DNA of 33,599 bases from Clostridia bacterium DTU030 (GTDB taxonomy: Bacteria > Bacillota > DTU030). Location: the NCBI GenBank assembly GCA_001513125.1, contig LFSN01000084.1:1-33599 (forward strand). The letters are read 5' to 3'. Each line of letters opens with the position of its first letter. Positions within the stretch are counted from its first letter, which is position 1. A model generated the notes under the pieces. The model ran no database searches, had not been told where the DNA came from, and saw only the letters and a program-made list of their open reading frames with translations. The position numbers were made by a program, and so were the translations under genes. Below, piece after piece: positions 7,817 to 16,298 of the stretch.

Positions 7817-8827
7817 ATGGGAGAACGCATTATTTCTGCCGTTGAGCAGGCAGAGGATTGGGAACTGGACAGCAGCCTCCGCCCCCGCACCCTGGCCGAA
7901 TTTATCGGCCAGGAACGGGTCAAGGAGAGCATGCATATTTTTATTAAAGCGGCCAAGGGCCGGGGCGAGGCCCTGGACCATGTCCTCCTGTACGGCCCGC
8001 CGGGCCTGGGGAAGACAACCCTGGCCCGGATTATAGCCGCAGAGCTGGGTGTCAATTTCCGGATCACATCGGGACCGGCTATAGAAAGGCCCGGGGATCT
8101 GGCCGCCATTCTCACTTCCCTGGGGGAGCGGGATGTCCTTTTTATTGATGAGATTCACCGCCTGCCCCGAAGTGTAGAAGAAATATTGTACCCGGCCCTG
8201 GAGGACTTTTCCCTGGATATAATGCTGGGAAAGGGGCCGACGGCCCGTTCCCTGCGCCTGGATCTGTCCCCCTTTACCCTGATAGGGGCCACGACCAGGG
8301 TGGGTCTTTTGACCTCCCCCCTCAGGGACCGCTTTGGGGTATTGTCCCATCTGGAATTCTACCGCCAGGAAGAGCTGGAACAGATAGTGAAAAGATCTGC
8401 CAGGATCTTAGATATTGAAATTGACGGTCCTGGCGCCAGGGAAATTGCCCGCCGTTCCCGGGGTACGCCCCGGGTAGCCAACCGGCTCTTGAAACGGGTG
8501 CGGGATTACGCCCAGGTCAAAGCCCAGGGTTTTATAGATTTAAAGGTGGCCAGGGAGGCACTGCGCCTCCTGGATATCGACCAGCTGGGCCTGGACAGGG
8601 GGGACAGGAAACTCCTCTGGACTATTATTGATAAATTTGCCGGCGGTCCCGTCGGTTTGGATACCCTGGCCGCTGCCATCAACGAGGAAGCTGGCACCAT
8701 CGAGGAGGTTTATGAACCATACCTGATCCAGCAGGGGCTCCTGCAGCGGACACCCCGGGGCCGGGTGGTTACCCGGCGCACCTATGAGCACCTGGGGGTT
8801 GAAAGGGATGAACAGTTGTCCTTGTGA
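7817..8827 (+). CDS. ruvB: Holliday junction branch migration ATPase RuvB
   Basis: RuvB is the AAA+ hexameric motor that drives branch migration with RuvA. The 336-residue product begins with the usual [10 protein letters not shown] segment and shows Walker [10 protein letters not shown] (about residue 60), Walker [10 protein letters not shown], sensor 1 GATTRVGLL, the Arg finger region PLRDRFGV, and the C-terminal winged helix ([20 protein letters not shown]). The ATG follows the ruvA stop with no gap, so translation is coupled. An intergenic repeat lies directly after its stop. Confidence 0.98.
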   Translation: MGERIISAVEQAEDWELDSSLRPRTLAEFIGQERVKESMHIFIKAAKGRGEALDHVLLYGPPGLGKTTLARIIAAELGVNFRITSGPAIERPGDLAAILTSLGERDVLFIDEIHRLPRSVEEILYPALEDFSLDIMLGKGPTARSLRLDLSPFTLIGATTRVGLLTSPLRDRFGVLSHLEFYRQEELEQIVKRSARILDIEIDGPGAREIARRSRGTPRVANRLLKRVRDYAQVKAQGFIDLKVAREALRLLDIDQLGLDRGDRKLLWTIIDKFAGGPVGLDTLAAAINEEAGTIEEVYEPYLIQQGLLQRTPRGRVVTRRTYEHLGVERDEQLSL

Positions 8828-8832
8828 GTCAA

Positions 8833-8896
8833 CAGTTTACAATTGACAATGGACAACTTAACAATTGACAATTGACAGTGGACAATTGACAATTAT
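8833..8896. repeat. Short intergenic ACAATTGACA-type repeat cluster (copy A)
   Basis: Several near-identical copies of the words ACAATTGACAATGGACAA and ACAATTGACAATT follow one another directly after ruvB. Similar blocks occur at 11724-11757 and 22257-22288, each downstream of a gene or terminator. The block is AT-rich in contrast to its GC-rich surroundings. The function is unknown. Confidence 0.75.
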
Positions 8897-8969
8897 TTAT
8901 ATCTCGCGATACGAATCAAAGGGTGGCTATAACTGTTATCAAAAACGGTAATACTCCTATCCAGAGGTG

Positions 8970-9200
8970 ATGAATGTGCCCGGTTTTGAAGGATTGGGTA
9001 AAATGCTGCTGGCCATAGGGGGCTTCTTTATCATCATGGGCCTGTTCCTGACTCTGGGCGGCCGTTTTTTGCCCCTGGGGAGATTGCCCGGTGACATCTA
9101 TATCCAAAGGGGGAACTTTACCTTTTACTTTCCCCTGGTTTCCGGCCTGCTGCTGAGCCTCATCCTCACCCTGATCGTCAACCTCCTCGGGCGGAGGTAA
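8970..9200 (+). CDS. DUF2905 family small membrane protein
   Basis: A 76-residue protein with two membrane segments (about residues 10-30 and 50-72) separated by LPLGRLPGDIYIQRGNFTFY, the signature of the DUF2905 family. The function is unknown. The gene frequently follows ruvB in Firmicutes, as here. Start choice is uncertain: GTG 8967, ATG 8970 and GTG 8976 are in frame, and the AGAGG box at 8963-8967 is best spaced for 8976. Confidence 0.85.
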   Translation: MNVPGFEGLGKMLLAIGGFFIIMGLFLTLGGRFLPLGRLPGDIYIQRGNFTFYFPLVSGLLLSLILTLIVNLLGRR

Positions 9201-9214
9201 GCTGTCCACTCTGC

Positions 9215-9240
9215 GGCCCTGTCCTGGGGCCCTTTTTCTT
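9215..9240 (+). terminator. Terminator after DUF2905 gene
   Basis: GGCCC (9215-9219) pairs with GGGCC (9227-9231), followed by CTTTTTCTT. The stem is short but the T tract is good. Confidence 0.6.
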
Positions 9241-9311
9241 GGGGAGGAAGGAATATCCAATAACCCTGTAGAATATTGTCATCTGTTGAAAACAGGTGGG
9301 GGTGGTAAAAA

Positions 9312-10613
9312 ATGCAGCGCTCAAGGGCAGGTGTCCTGGCAGTTCTTCTGTTGGTTCTTTTTTTATCTCAACATGTGCAGGCAGCAGAAGGAGATGGCTA
9401 CATACGGGTAGGCTTGATCCAGGGACAGCAGCAGGCAAGGATTATGTCCCCCGGGGGCTTTATTGCTATAGACCTGTCCTCCGGGCAGCTGGACCAATTC
9501 CAGCCCAATGTCACCGTAACCTTTGCCAGTGAGGGGGCGGGGATAAGGGTGGGCGACCGGGGTTTGTATACTGGTCCCGTGCGCTTGGCAGCCCTGGACC
9601 AGGGGCTATTATATTTAAACGGCAATCCCTACCGGGGTGAGCTGGAGATATTCCTGCAAAATGGACGCTTAACGGTGGTCAATGAGCTGCCGGTGGAAGA
9701 GTACCTGTACGGGGTGGTGCCCCGGGAGATGCCGGCCGGTTTTCCCCTGGAAGCCCTGAAGGCCCAGGCGGTGACGGCCCGGACCTTTACCTACGCCAAC
9801 TGGAACAAGCACCAGGGGGAGGGCTTTAATCTCTGCGCCACCGTTCACTGCCAGGTCTATGGCGGGGCGGCGGCAGAAAGTCCCCAGACCAACCAGGCCG
9901 TTGACAGCACCAGGGGAGAGGTGCTCCGCTACCAGGGCCAGCTAATAGATGCCTGCTACCATGCCTGTTCCGGGGGCTATACGGAAAACAGCGAGAATGT
10001 CTGGAGTGCATCGCTACCCTATCTCCGGGGAGTGCCCGATTACGTGTCCGATTCCCCCTACAGAAGCTGGAGTGTCTCCTATTCTCCCGAACAGCTTACT
10101 GAAATCCTGCGCCAGGGCGGGGTGGATGTGGGCCGGGTGGAGGAGATCACACCCCTCAGCCGGGGTGTTTCCGGCCGGGTCAGCCAGGTCCGGATTTCCG
10201 GCAGCCGCGGCTCCCGGGTGATCAGCGGCAACCAGCTGCGGGGGATCCTGGGCTACGACCAGCTGCGAAGCACCCTCTTTGAGATTGAAATGCATAAATC
10301 GGGGGAGAATATAATTATGCAGCCCCTGCGGGCAAATCAGGAAGTGACTGTCATCGGGGGAGATGGCCAGACACGCAGGGTCCCTATGCACGAGGTTGCT
10401 GTCCTGGGCGGTGATGCCACAGTGGCCGTGGGCATCGGAGAGGAACAGGGGACTGAGCAGGTGGTCTTTAAGGGGAGCGGCTGGGGCCACGGTGTGGGCC
10501 TGTCCCAGTGGGGAGCCAAGGCCATGGCAGAAATGGCCCCGCGGGGTGCTGACAACTATTACCGGACCATCCTCCAGCACTATTTCCAGGGTGCCAGGGT
10601 GGAAACCATTTAA
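9312..10613 (+). CDS. SpoIID/LytB domain protein
   Basis: A 433-residue exported protein with an N-terminal signal peptide (about residues 6-25) and a SpoIID/LytB domain from about 110 to 420. SpoIID is a lytic transglycosylase that cuts glycan strands freed of stem peptides by SpoIIP. Visible family features are LPVEEYLYGVVPREMP (the Glu here is the predicted catalytic acid), FPLEALKAQAVTARTF, a CATVHCQVYGG segment, HACSGGYTENSENVW, and the C-terminal GSGWGHGVGLSQWGAKAMA. This gene lies between the ruv genes and queA, the usual place for a SpoIID/LytB paralogue in clostridia, so it is not necessarily the engulfment SpoIID itself. The ATG is preceded by GGTGGGGGTGG. Confidence 0.9.
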   Translation: MQRSRAGVLAVLLLVLFLSQHVQAAEGDGYIRVGLIQGQQQARIMSPGGFIAIDLSSGQLDQFQPNVTVTFASEGAGIRVGDRGLYTGPVRLAALDQGLLYLNGNPYRGELEIFLQNGRLTVVNELPVEEYLYGVVPREMPAGFPLEALKAQAVTARTFTYANWNKHQGEGFNLCATVHCQVYGGAAAESPQTNQAVDSTRGEVLRYQGQLIDACYHACSGGYTENSENVWSASLPYLRGVPDYVSDSPYRSWSVSYSPEQLTEILRQGGVDVGRVEEITPLSRGVSGRVSQVRISGSRGSRVISGNQLRGILGYDQLRSTLFEIEMHKSGENIIMQPLRANQEVTVIGGDGQTRRVPMHEVAVLGGDATVAVGIGEEQGTEQVVFKGSGWGHGVGLSQWGAKAMAEMAPRGADNYYRTILQHYFQGARVETI

Positions 10614-10631
10614 ATTAGTCCTTTTGCCTGC

Positions 10632-10649
10632 CGCCCCTGGCCAGGGGCG
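10632..10649. terminator. Perfect palindrome after the SpoIID-like gene
   Basis: CGCCCCTGGCCAGGGGCG is an 18-base perfect palindrome, 18 bases after the stop codon. A strict T tract is absent, only ATTATTTTC further on, so this is a weak terminator or a protein-binding site. Confidence 0.45.
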
Positions 10650-10694
10650 ACAGTTCATTATTTTCACCAGGTGCTAGAGCAGGGAGGCGGAAAG

Positions 10695-11720
10695 TTGCGG
10701 GTTGAGGATTTTGATTACAACTTGCCCCAGGAGCTAATCGCCCAGGAACCCATTCCCAACAGGGACCAGGCGCGGCTGCTGGTGGTACATAGGGGGGAGG
10801 ACCGGCTTGAACACCGGATCTTCCGCGATTTACTGGGCTACCTCAGGCCCGGCGATGTCCTGGTATTAAACAATTCCCGGGTCCTGCCGGCAAGAATATA
10901 TGCCCGGCGGGCCAGGACCGGCGGTCGGGTGGAGACCTTTCTCCTCAGGCCCCTGGGGGGAGATAGATGGGAGGTCCTGGTAAGGCCGGGACGCCGGGCG
11001 CCGGTGGGGGAGGAACTCCTTTACGGCAATGGTGAATTGCAGGGTAAGGTCATTGCCACAACCGATACCGGCGGGCGCATTATTGAGTTTAGTTACCAGG
11101 GTTCCTTCCGGGAACACCTGCAGCGCCTGGGTGAAGTACCCCTGCCTCCCTACATTCACAAAAAACTTACCGATCCAGAGCGCTACCAAACCGTCTATGC
11201 ATCCCGGGAGGGCTCAGTAGCGGCCCCGACCGCCGGGCTCCACTTTACCCGGGATTTTTTACGGGAAATTGCCGAACTTGGTGTTCAGGTCTGCTATTTG
11301 ACTCTCCATGTTGGTCTGGGTACCTTCCGTCCCGTGAAGGCGGAGACTGTAGAGGAACATAAAATGCATTCCGAACACTACGAGATAACGCCCCAGGTGG
11401 CGGAGGCTGTAAACTCGGCCCGCCGAGAGGGAAGGCGGGTCATAGCCGTGGGCACAACGGTGGTCCGGACCCTGGAATCTGCCGCTTCCGAAGCTGGTCT
11501 GTTAAGCCCGGGGGAAGGCTGGACCGATCTGTTCATCTACCCCGGCTATGAATTTAAGCTAGTAGACGCCATGGTAACCAACTTCCATTTACCCCGGTCG
11601 ACCCTTTTGATGCTGGTCAGTGCCTTTGCCGGCAGGGAGAAAATCCTGGCCGCCTACCGGGAGGCCATCCGGGAGGGGTACCGCTTTTTTAGTTTTGGTG
11701 ACGCCATGCTTATCATTTAG
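10695..11720 (+). CDS. queA: S-adenosylmethionine:tRNA ribosyltransferase-isomerase
   Basis: QueA transfers and isomerises the ribosyl group of SAM onto preQ1-modified tRNA to make epoxyqueuosine. The 341-residue product (TTG start at 10695, with AGGGAGG seven bases upstream) begins LRVEDFDYNLPQELIAQEP, as QueA proteins do. Conserved segments include DVLVLNNSRVLPARI, LGEVPLPPYI, the SVAAPTAGLHFT block, LHVGLGTFRPV, the H-KMHSEHYEI segment and TNFHLPRSTLLMLVSAFAG. An in-frame TTG or similar start at 10671 would add eight residues without support from family length. It is followed by tgt, the enzyme acting one step earlier, after an unusually long 250-base gap. Confidence 0.96.
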   Translation: MRVEDFDYNLPQELIAQEPIPNRDQARLLVVHRGEDRLEHRIFRDLLGYLRPGDVLVLNNSRVLPARIYARRARTGGRVETFLLRPLGGDRWEVLVRPGRRAPVGEELLYGNGELQGKVIATTDTGGRIIEFSYQGSFREHLQRLGEVPLPPYIHKKLTDPERYQTVYASREGSVAAPTAGLHFTRDFLREIAELGVQVCYLTLHVGLGTFRPVKAETVEEHKMHSEHYEITPQVAEAVNSARREGRRVIAVGTTVVRTLESAASEAGLLSPGEGWTDLFIYPGYEFKLVDAMVTNFHLPRSTLLMLVSAFAGREKILAAYREAIREGYRFFSFGDAMLII

Positions 11721-11723
11721 TTT

Positions 11724-11757
11724 CAATTGACAATTGACAATGGACAATTGACAATTT
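11724..11757. repeat. Short intergenic ACAATTGACA-type repeat (copy B)
   Basis: CAATTGACAATTGACAATGG followed by ACAATTGACAATTT, three bases after the queA stop. Same words as the copies after ruvB and after the riboswitch terminator. Confidence 0.75.
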
Positions 11758-11811
11758 ATTTAGGGATTTAAGATCGGTCGCCATATTTGCAAAGTGGCCC
11801 ACACTATCTAA

Positions 11812-11880
11812 GACAGCACTTCTGGCGGAGCGTCAGTGCCCTCCGCAAGGAGCACTGGGTGCGAAGCCTGAAGTGCTGTC
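11812..11880 (+). other. Long structured hairpin element in the queA-tgt gap
   Basis: GACAGCACTTC (11812-11822) pairs perfectly with GAAGTGCTGTC (11870-11880). Inside, GGC (11824-11826) can pair GCC (11866-11868). The apex is CAGTG, two bulged C, CTCC, a GCAA tetraloop, GGAG, CACTG (11834-11857). The two internal strands GGAGCGT and GGTGCGAA remain unpaired. The result is a 69-base cruciform or RNA with a GNRA loop and a defined internal loop. No open frame covers it. It could be a structured RNA leader of tgt, or a non-autonomous mobile or REP-type element; I do not recognise the family. An alternative inner pairing GCGGAG/CTCCGC also exists. Confidence 0.5.
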
Positions 11881-11893
11881 GTGGAATAGACAT

Positions 11894-11928
11894 AAACCTG
11901 ACTGAGTAGTTAACCGCAGAGGTTTTTT
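11894..11928 (+). terminator. Possible terminator or attenuator upstream of tgt
   Basis: AAACCT (11894-11899) pairs with AGGTTT (11920-11925), followed by more T and then GAAAC. The 20-base loop makes it modest. It lies 45 bases before the tgt start, directly after the long hairpin element. Confidence 0.4.
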
Positions 11929-11964
11929 GAAACTTTTGTTATAGCACTGGAAAATAGGGAGTGA

Positions 11965-13082
<1,118 letters not shown>

Positions 13083-13083
<1 letters not shown>

Positions 13084-13110
13084 AGGGGGGAGGAAAAAAT
13101 TTCCCCCTTT
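13083..13110 (+). terminator. Possible terminator after tgt
   Basis: AAGGGGG (13083-13089) pairs with CCCCCTT (13103-13109) around an A/T-rich loop, starting at the tgt stop codon. Only three T follow, so termination is likely partial, with read-through to yajC. Confidence 0.45.
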
Positions 13111-13174
13111 GAAAAGGGATTAGGGCCTGGGTTAACGAAATAATAAAGGGTAAAATTGAAGGGAGGTAGTACAG

Positions 13175-13435
13175 ATGCCGGAGCAATTAGCTGCATTTAT
13201 GCCCTTGGTTATTGTTTTAGTAGTCTTCTATTTCTTCATTATTCGCCCCCAGCAAAAGCAGCAGAAAAAGCGGAGGGAAATGCTGGACAGCCTGCGCAAA
13301 GGAGATAAAATCGTCACCATTGGTGGTATCCATGGTACCCTTACCGACATAAAGGAGGATACCATTAGGCTTAAGGTGGCTGACAATGTAGAACTCCGGA
13401 TGTCCAAGGAGGCCGTCGGCTATAAAAAGGAATAG
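13175..13435 (+). CDS. yajC: Preprotein translocase subunit YajC
   Basis: YajC is a small membrane protein associated with SecDF. The 86-residue product has one N-terminal membrane helix (about residues 6-25, ending FYFFIIRPQQKQQKKR), followed by the soluble YajC domain with LRKGDKIVTIGGIHG and a C-terminal ELRMSKEAV segment. The ATG follows GGGAGGTAG. The tgt-yajC order is common; secD and secF are separated from it here by about 6.5 kb of other genes. Confidence 0.93.
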   Translation: MPEQLAAFMPLVIVLVVFYFFIIRPQQKQQKKRREMLDSLRKGDKIVTIGGIHGTLTDIKEDTIRLKVADNVELRMSKEAVGYKKE

Positions 13436-13454
13436 TGGGTTTAGAAGCTTATGG

Positions 13455-13476
13455 GCGCGCCTGGGGCGCGCTTTTT
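13455..13476 (+). terminator. Terminator after yajC
   Basis: GCGCGCC (13455-13461), loop TGG, GGCGCGC (13465-13471), then TTTTT. A strong intrinsic terminator. Confidence 0.9.
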
Positions 13477-13582
13477 ACTGTCCTTTTTGTGGTTTGCTGT
13501 CGAGGGCTTGGCAGGATACCCGACAAAAAAAACAGGGCAATAGTGGTAAAATTAGGTAAACTTCCAAGGGGGGGAAGGGTCC

Positions 13583-13852
13583 ATGGGGATCATTACAGCA
13601 CCAATTGAAGGGGTAGTCAGAAAGCCCAGGGTGCGTTCCCTGGGGTACAGGGAATTCCTGGCCCGGTTCCTGCCGCTGCCAACCCGAAGGCTTTTCCAGG
13701 GGTTTACCCAGAGATATTTTTACCTAAAGGCGAAGGCTGACTACCGGCGTGTTGCCCCCTTGGCAAGACGCCTCGAGGCTGAATGGAACCATAATGAAGC
13801 CATGCTTGTAGCCCAGGTAGAGGCCTATCTGAAGGAGCGTGTATCTTCTTGA
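13583..13852 (+). CDS. Small basic protein, possible partner (antitoxin) of the MazF-fold protein
   Basis: An 89-residue protein that I do not recognise. It is strongly basic in its first half (several Arg, including RKPRVRSLGYR), has an aromatic QRYFYLKAKADYRR stretch, and ends in a predicted helix (about residues 58-87). It lacks an evident ribbon-helix-helix or AbrB-type motif. The start ATG has GGGGGGGAAGG upstream. Its stop overlaps the start of the MazF-fold gene in TTGA, the arrangement usual for an antitoxin-toxin operon, so an antitoxin role is inferred from position only. The pair is bounded by a terminator on either side. Confidence 0.65.
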   Translation: MGIITAPIEGVVRKPRVRSLGYREFLARFLPLPTRRLFQGFTQRYFYLKAKADYRRVAPLARRLEAEWNHNEAMLVAQVEAYLKERVSS

Positions 13853-14262
13853 GCAAGAATGGGTGCCGGAACAGAATAAAAAGGGGGCAGATCTATCGGG
13901 TAATTCCCCCGGGAGACCCCTGGATCTACAGGGAGCGGCTGGTTTTGGTGGTCCAGAATGATATTGGCAACCGCTTTTGTCCCACCATTATTGTTACCCC
14001 CCTTATTGATGATCTTAAGGCCAAAAACCTGTTCTTTTCTGTGGTCATCCCCGCCCGGCGGGTTGAAGGACTACACCAGGATCAGATAGCTTTATTGTTC
14101 CAGCTGTTTACCCTGGGCCGGGAGCATTTTTCCCCTGCCCATTTGGTTGGAAGCGTGCCGGAAGATATAATGGGGAAGATCGACGAGGGTCTCAAATTGA
14201 GCCTGGGCCTAAGCGCCCTACAGCAGCTCCAGAGTCGTTTTAGGCGGGCCCAGGGGGGATAG
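13849..14262 (+). CDS. MazF/PemK-fold protein, catalytic Thr missing
   Basis: MazF toxins are sequence-specific endoribonucleases. This 137-residue protein aligns with them over residues 10-125: KRGQIYRV, ERLVLVVQNDIGNRF, PTIIVTPL, then the C-terminal GKIDEGLKLSLGL. Compared with my recollection of Bacillus MazF, the catalytic Arg25 corresponds to Arg30 here, but Thr48 corresponds to Ile53, and the EQIRT segment has become FQLFTL. It also carries about 20 extra residues. It may therefore be inactive as a nuclease or act differently. The TTG start overlaps the stop of the preceding small gene by four bases. Membership of the fold is fairly clear; the activity is not. Confidence 0.75.
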   Translation: MSKNGCRNRIKRGQIYRVIPPGDPWIYRERLVLVVQNDIGNRFCPTIIVTPLIDDLKAKNLFFSVVIPARRVEGLHQDQIALLFQLFTLGREHFSPAHLVGSVPEDIMGKIDEGLKLSLGLSALQQLQSRFRRAQGG

Positions 14263-14287
14263 AAGAGGGGGATTTTGCCTTTGTTAA

Positions 14288-14357
14288 AGGGGGCTTATCT
14301 GGCTGCCAATGGCCAATACCCCCAGGGTGTTAAGGTTAGATCCTTTTGGGAAGGTCT
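14288..14357 (+). other. Stacked hairpins between the MazF-fold gene and the TIGR04086 gene
   Basis: GGGGG near 14289-14293 can pair with CCCCC at 14319-14323, enclosing TGGC/GCCA. A second hairpin follows (AGA-T-CCTT / AAGGTCT, about 14338-14357). They precede a clear terminator hairpin. This could be a trailer of the MazF-fold transcript or an attenuator leader for the next gene; no riboswitch class was recognised. Confidence 0.35.
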
Positions 14358-14358
14358 G

Positions 14359-14396
14359 AAAACTGCCTATCCGGTTAGAGGAGGGGCAGTTTTTTT
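14359..14396 (+). terminator. Terminator after the MazF-fold cassette
   Basis: AAAACTGCC (14359-14367) pairs with GGCAGTTTT (14385-14393), and the T run extends to 14396. The loop is 17 bases. It ends the two-gene cassette or attenuates the downstream gene. Confidence 0.8.
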
Positions 14397-14469
14397 GTCA
14401 TGAAAGGGGAGGGTGGGGAGTAATTTTACTTTAGGAAGGGCAGAGCAGCAGATGGGGGGAGGTGCCTCT

Positions 14470-14889
14470 GTGAAAAGGAACAACAAGGGTTCGGCGGGGC
14501 GGGAAGCCGGCCGTTTATTTCTAAATCCCCAGGCCGTAATTTATGGCCTTATCCTGGCCTTTCTGTGGACCGGCCTCATAGCCTTCTTCCTTGGCTTTTG
14601 CGGCTTTTATATCCGGGGCTTGGGGGAGAGGGCAGACACCCTGGTTTTAGTTGCCGGACTGGGAGGGGCCTGTCTGGGTGCTGGAGCAGCAGCCCGGCGG
14701 GGGAAGAATCTCGGCTGGCTCCACGGGGGCCTGGTTGGCTTTGCTTTTATTCTCCTTTCTTATCTCCTTGGCTTCATTTGGGAGAGGGGAACGGGGCCGG
14801 CAGCGGGCCTTTTACTCTCCCGCCTCCTCTGGGGCACAGCCCTGGGGCTGCTGGGCGGGATGCTGGGTGTTAATACCGGTGGTCGGTAG
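14470..14889 (+). CDS. TIGR04086 family membrane protein
   Basis: A 139-residue integral membrane protein with four hydrophobic segments (about residues 20-45, 55-72, 78-100 and 112-135), matching the TIGR04086 (YrzE-like) family that sits near yajC and secDF in Firmicutes. The function is unknown. I chose the GTG at 14470 because GGGGGAGGTG lies five bases upstream; an earlier in-frame start at 14413 would add a 19-residue hydrophilic extension with no good ribosome binding site. Confidence 0.8.
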   Translation: MKRNNKGSAGREAGRLFLNPQAVIYGLILAFLWTGLIAFFLGFCGFYIRGLGERADTLVLVAGLGGACLGAGAAARRGKNLGWLHGGLVGFAFILLSYLLGFIWERGTGPAAGLLLSRLLWGTALGLLGGMLGVNTGGR

Positions 14890-14922
14890 TCGGTTGTCAG
14901 TTATAGAAACTGTCAATAGTTA
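14881..14922. repeat. Low-complexity GTCGGT/GTTGTCAGTT repeat with imperfect hairpin
   Basis: After the TIGR04086 stop region the sequence GGTCGGTAGTCGGTTGTCAG leads into an imperfect inverted repeat, TTGTCAGTT (about 14893-14901) against AACTGTCAA (about 14908-14917). Its reverse complement contains TTGACAGTT, close to the TTGACAATT core of the ACAATTGACA repeats, so it may be a divergent relative in the other orientation. Confidence 0.4.
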
Positions 14923-14938
14923 AGAGGGGTGGAAAGCA

Positions 14939-16090
14939 TTGCCGCTCTTCCAACCTGGAAAAAGATTATTCTGGATTGCCATTTTCCTATTAGTCATTAT
15001 TTTCCTTAATACTTTACCTGTTTGTGCCGGCCCGCCTCCGGTTACAGCCAGTGCCGCTGTCCTCATGGACGCGAGAACCGGCACCCTCCTTTATGCCAAG
15101 GAACCCTATACCAAACGGGCTCCGGCCAGCACTACCAAGATCCTAACTGGTGTTCTGGCCATTGAACTGGGTGACCTGCAGGATGTGGTAGTGATCAGTA
15201 ATAAGGCGGGCTGCACAGAAGGCTCGACGGCGGAACTCAGGCCGGGGGATAGAATTAGGCTGGAGGATCTCCTCCATGGGGCCCTCCTGCCTTCGGGCAA
15301 TGATGCCTGTGTGGCCATAGCCGAACACCTTTGCGGCCGGGAGGAAATATTTGTCGAACTGATGAACCACAAGGCCAAGGCCATCGGGGCCTGGGATACA
15401 AATTTTCGCAACTCCCATGGCCTCCATGAGCCGGGCCATTATACTACGGCCTACGATCTGGCCTTGCTTGCCCGCTATGCCCTGCAGAACCGGAAATTTC
15501 AAGAAATTGTCCGCCGGAAGCGCAGGGTGGTGGAGGTGGAAGGGGAAGGCTGGCAGCGCTATTTCTCCAGCACCAACCAGCTTCTTTGGGAATATGAAGG
15601 GGCCGATGGGGTGAAGACGGGCACTACCCTGGAGGCCGGGCCCTGCCTCGTGGCTTCAGCCACCCGGGAGGGGAGGCAGCTGATTTCCGTCGTTTTGAAC
15701 AGTGCAGACCGCTGGGGAGATTCCGTCCGCCTGCTGGACTACGGCTTTAACGAATTTAGTCTCCTGTCCCTGGCAAAGCAGGGGGAAAGGGCAGGGGAGG
15801 CCAGGGTGGTTGGCGGCTTGGTGGACCGGGTACCCCTTGTACCAGCCCGGGATCTGAATGTTGTTGTGCCCCGGGACAAGGGGAGGAAGTTGGAACGGGT
15901 CGTTGAAATCAGGGAAAATCTTACCGCGCCCCTGGGCGCGGGGGAAGTGGTGGGGGAAATCAGGGCCGTACTGGAGGGTGAAACTATAGAAAAGGTTCCC
16001 CTCATTGCCGCGGCTCAGGTGCCGAGATGGACCCTGGGGCGGGCTCTCCTCCTGAAGGTGTACCTGCCCCTCCTGGGGTTAATAAAGTAG
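14939..16090 (+). CDS. dacF: D-alanyl-D-alanine carboxypeptidase, DacF/PBP5 type
   Basis: A class S11 penicillin-binding protein that trims the terminal D-Ala from peptidoglycan pentapeptides. The 383-residue product has a signal peptide (about residues 9-30) and the three active-site motifs: STTK (64-67, Ser64 nucleophile), SGN (119-121) and KTG (226-228). A PBP5 C-terminal beta domain follows (about 285-360), then an amphipathic C-terminal helix of the type that anchors these enzymes to the membrane. The start is TTG with AGAGGGGTGG upstream. The subtype (dacF, dacB or dacA) cannot be settled here; in spore formers such genes affect vegetative wall or cortex cross-linking. Confidence 0.9.
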   Translation: MPLFQPGKRLFWIAIFLLVIIFLNTLPVCAGPPPVTASAAVLMDARTGTLLYAKEPYTKRAPASTTKILTGVLAIELGDLQDVVVISNKAGCTEGSTAELRPGDRIRLEDLLHGALLPSGNDACVAIAEHLCGREEIFVELMNHKAKAIGAWDTNFRNSHGLHEPGHYTTAYDLALLARYALQNRKFQEIVRRKRRVVEVEGEGWQRYFSSTNQLLWEYEGADGVKTGTTLEAGPCLVASATREGRQLISVVLNSADRWGDSVRLLDYGFNEFSLLSLAKQGERAGEARVVGGLVDRVPLVPARDLNVVVPRDKGRKLERVVEIRENLTAPLGAGEVVGEIRAVLEGETIEKVPLIAAAQVPRWTLGRALLLKVYLPLLGLIK

Positions 16091-16158
16091 GTGGGTCGTT
16101 ACTGGTACCTTTTTCCCCAGCAGCCTGCTTTTTTGTAAAGGGATTTTTTCAAAAAGGG

Positions 16159-16191
16159 AAGGGCGTTGGTTTAATAACAGCGCCCTTTGCC
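16159..16191 (+). terminator. Terminator after the carboxypeptidase gene
   Basis: AAGGGCG (16159-16165) pairs with CGCCCTT (16181-16187), followed by TGCCTTTG. Other parts of the 200-base gap before the next gene hold only small inverted repeats such as CCGG-CTATTG-CCGG. Confidence 0.65.
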
Positions 16192-16298
16192 TTTGCCAGG
16201 CCGGCTATTGCCGGATATTACCGGGAGGAAAAGGGGACAGGCCGTTGAAAGGTGTGTTATAGTGCTTAGATGTAGAAGTGAAGAAAGGGTGGCAAGGT

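Noticed and set aside
8833-8896. CRISPR array
   Set aside because: The repeated words are short, variable and contiguous, without constant-length unique spacers, and no cas gene is nearby.
14263-14412. T-box leader
   Set aside because: AGGGTGTTAAGG near 14324 superficially recalls the T-box core, but the conserved T-box sequence and a specifier loop are lacking and the downstream gene is not an amino-acid related gene.
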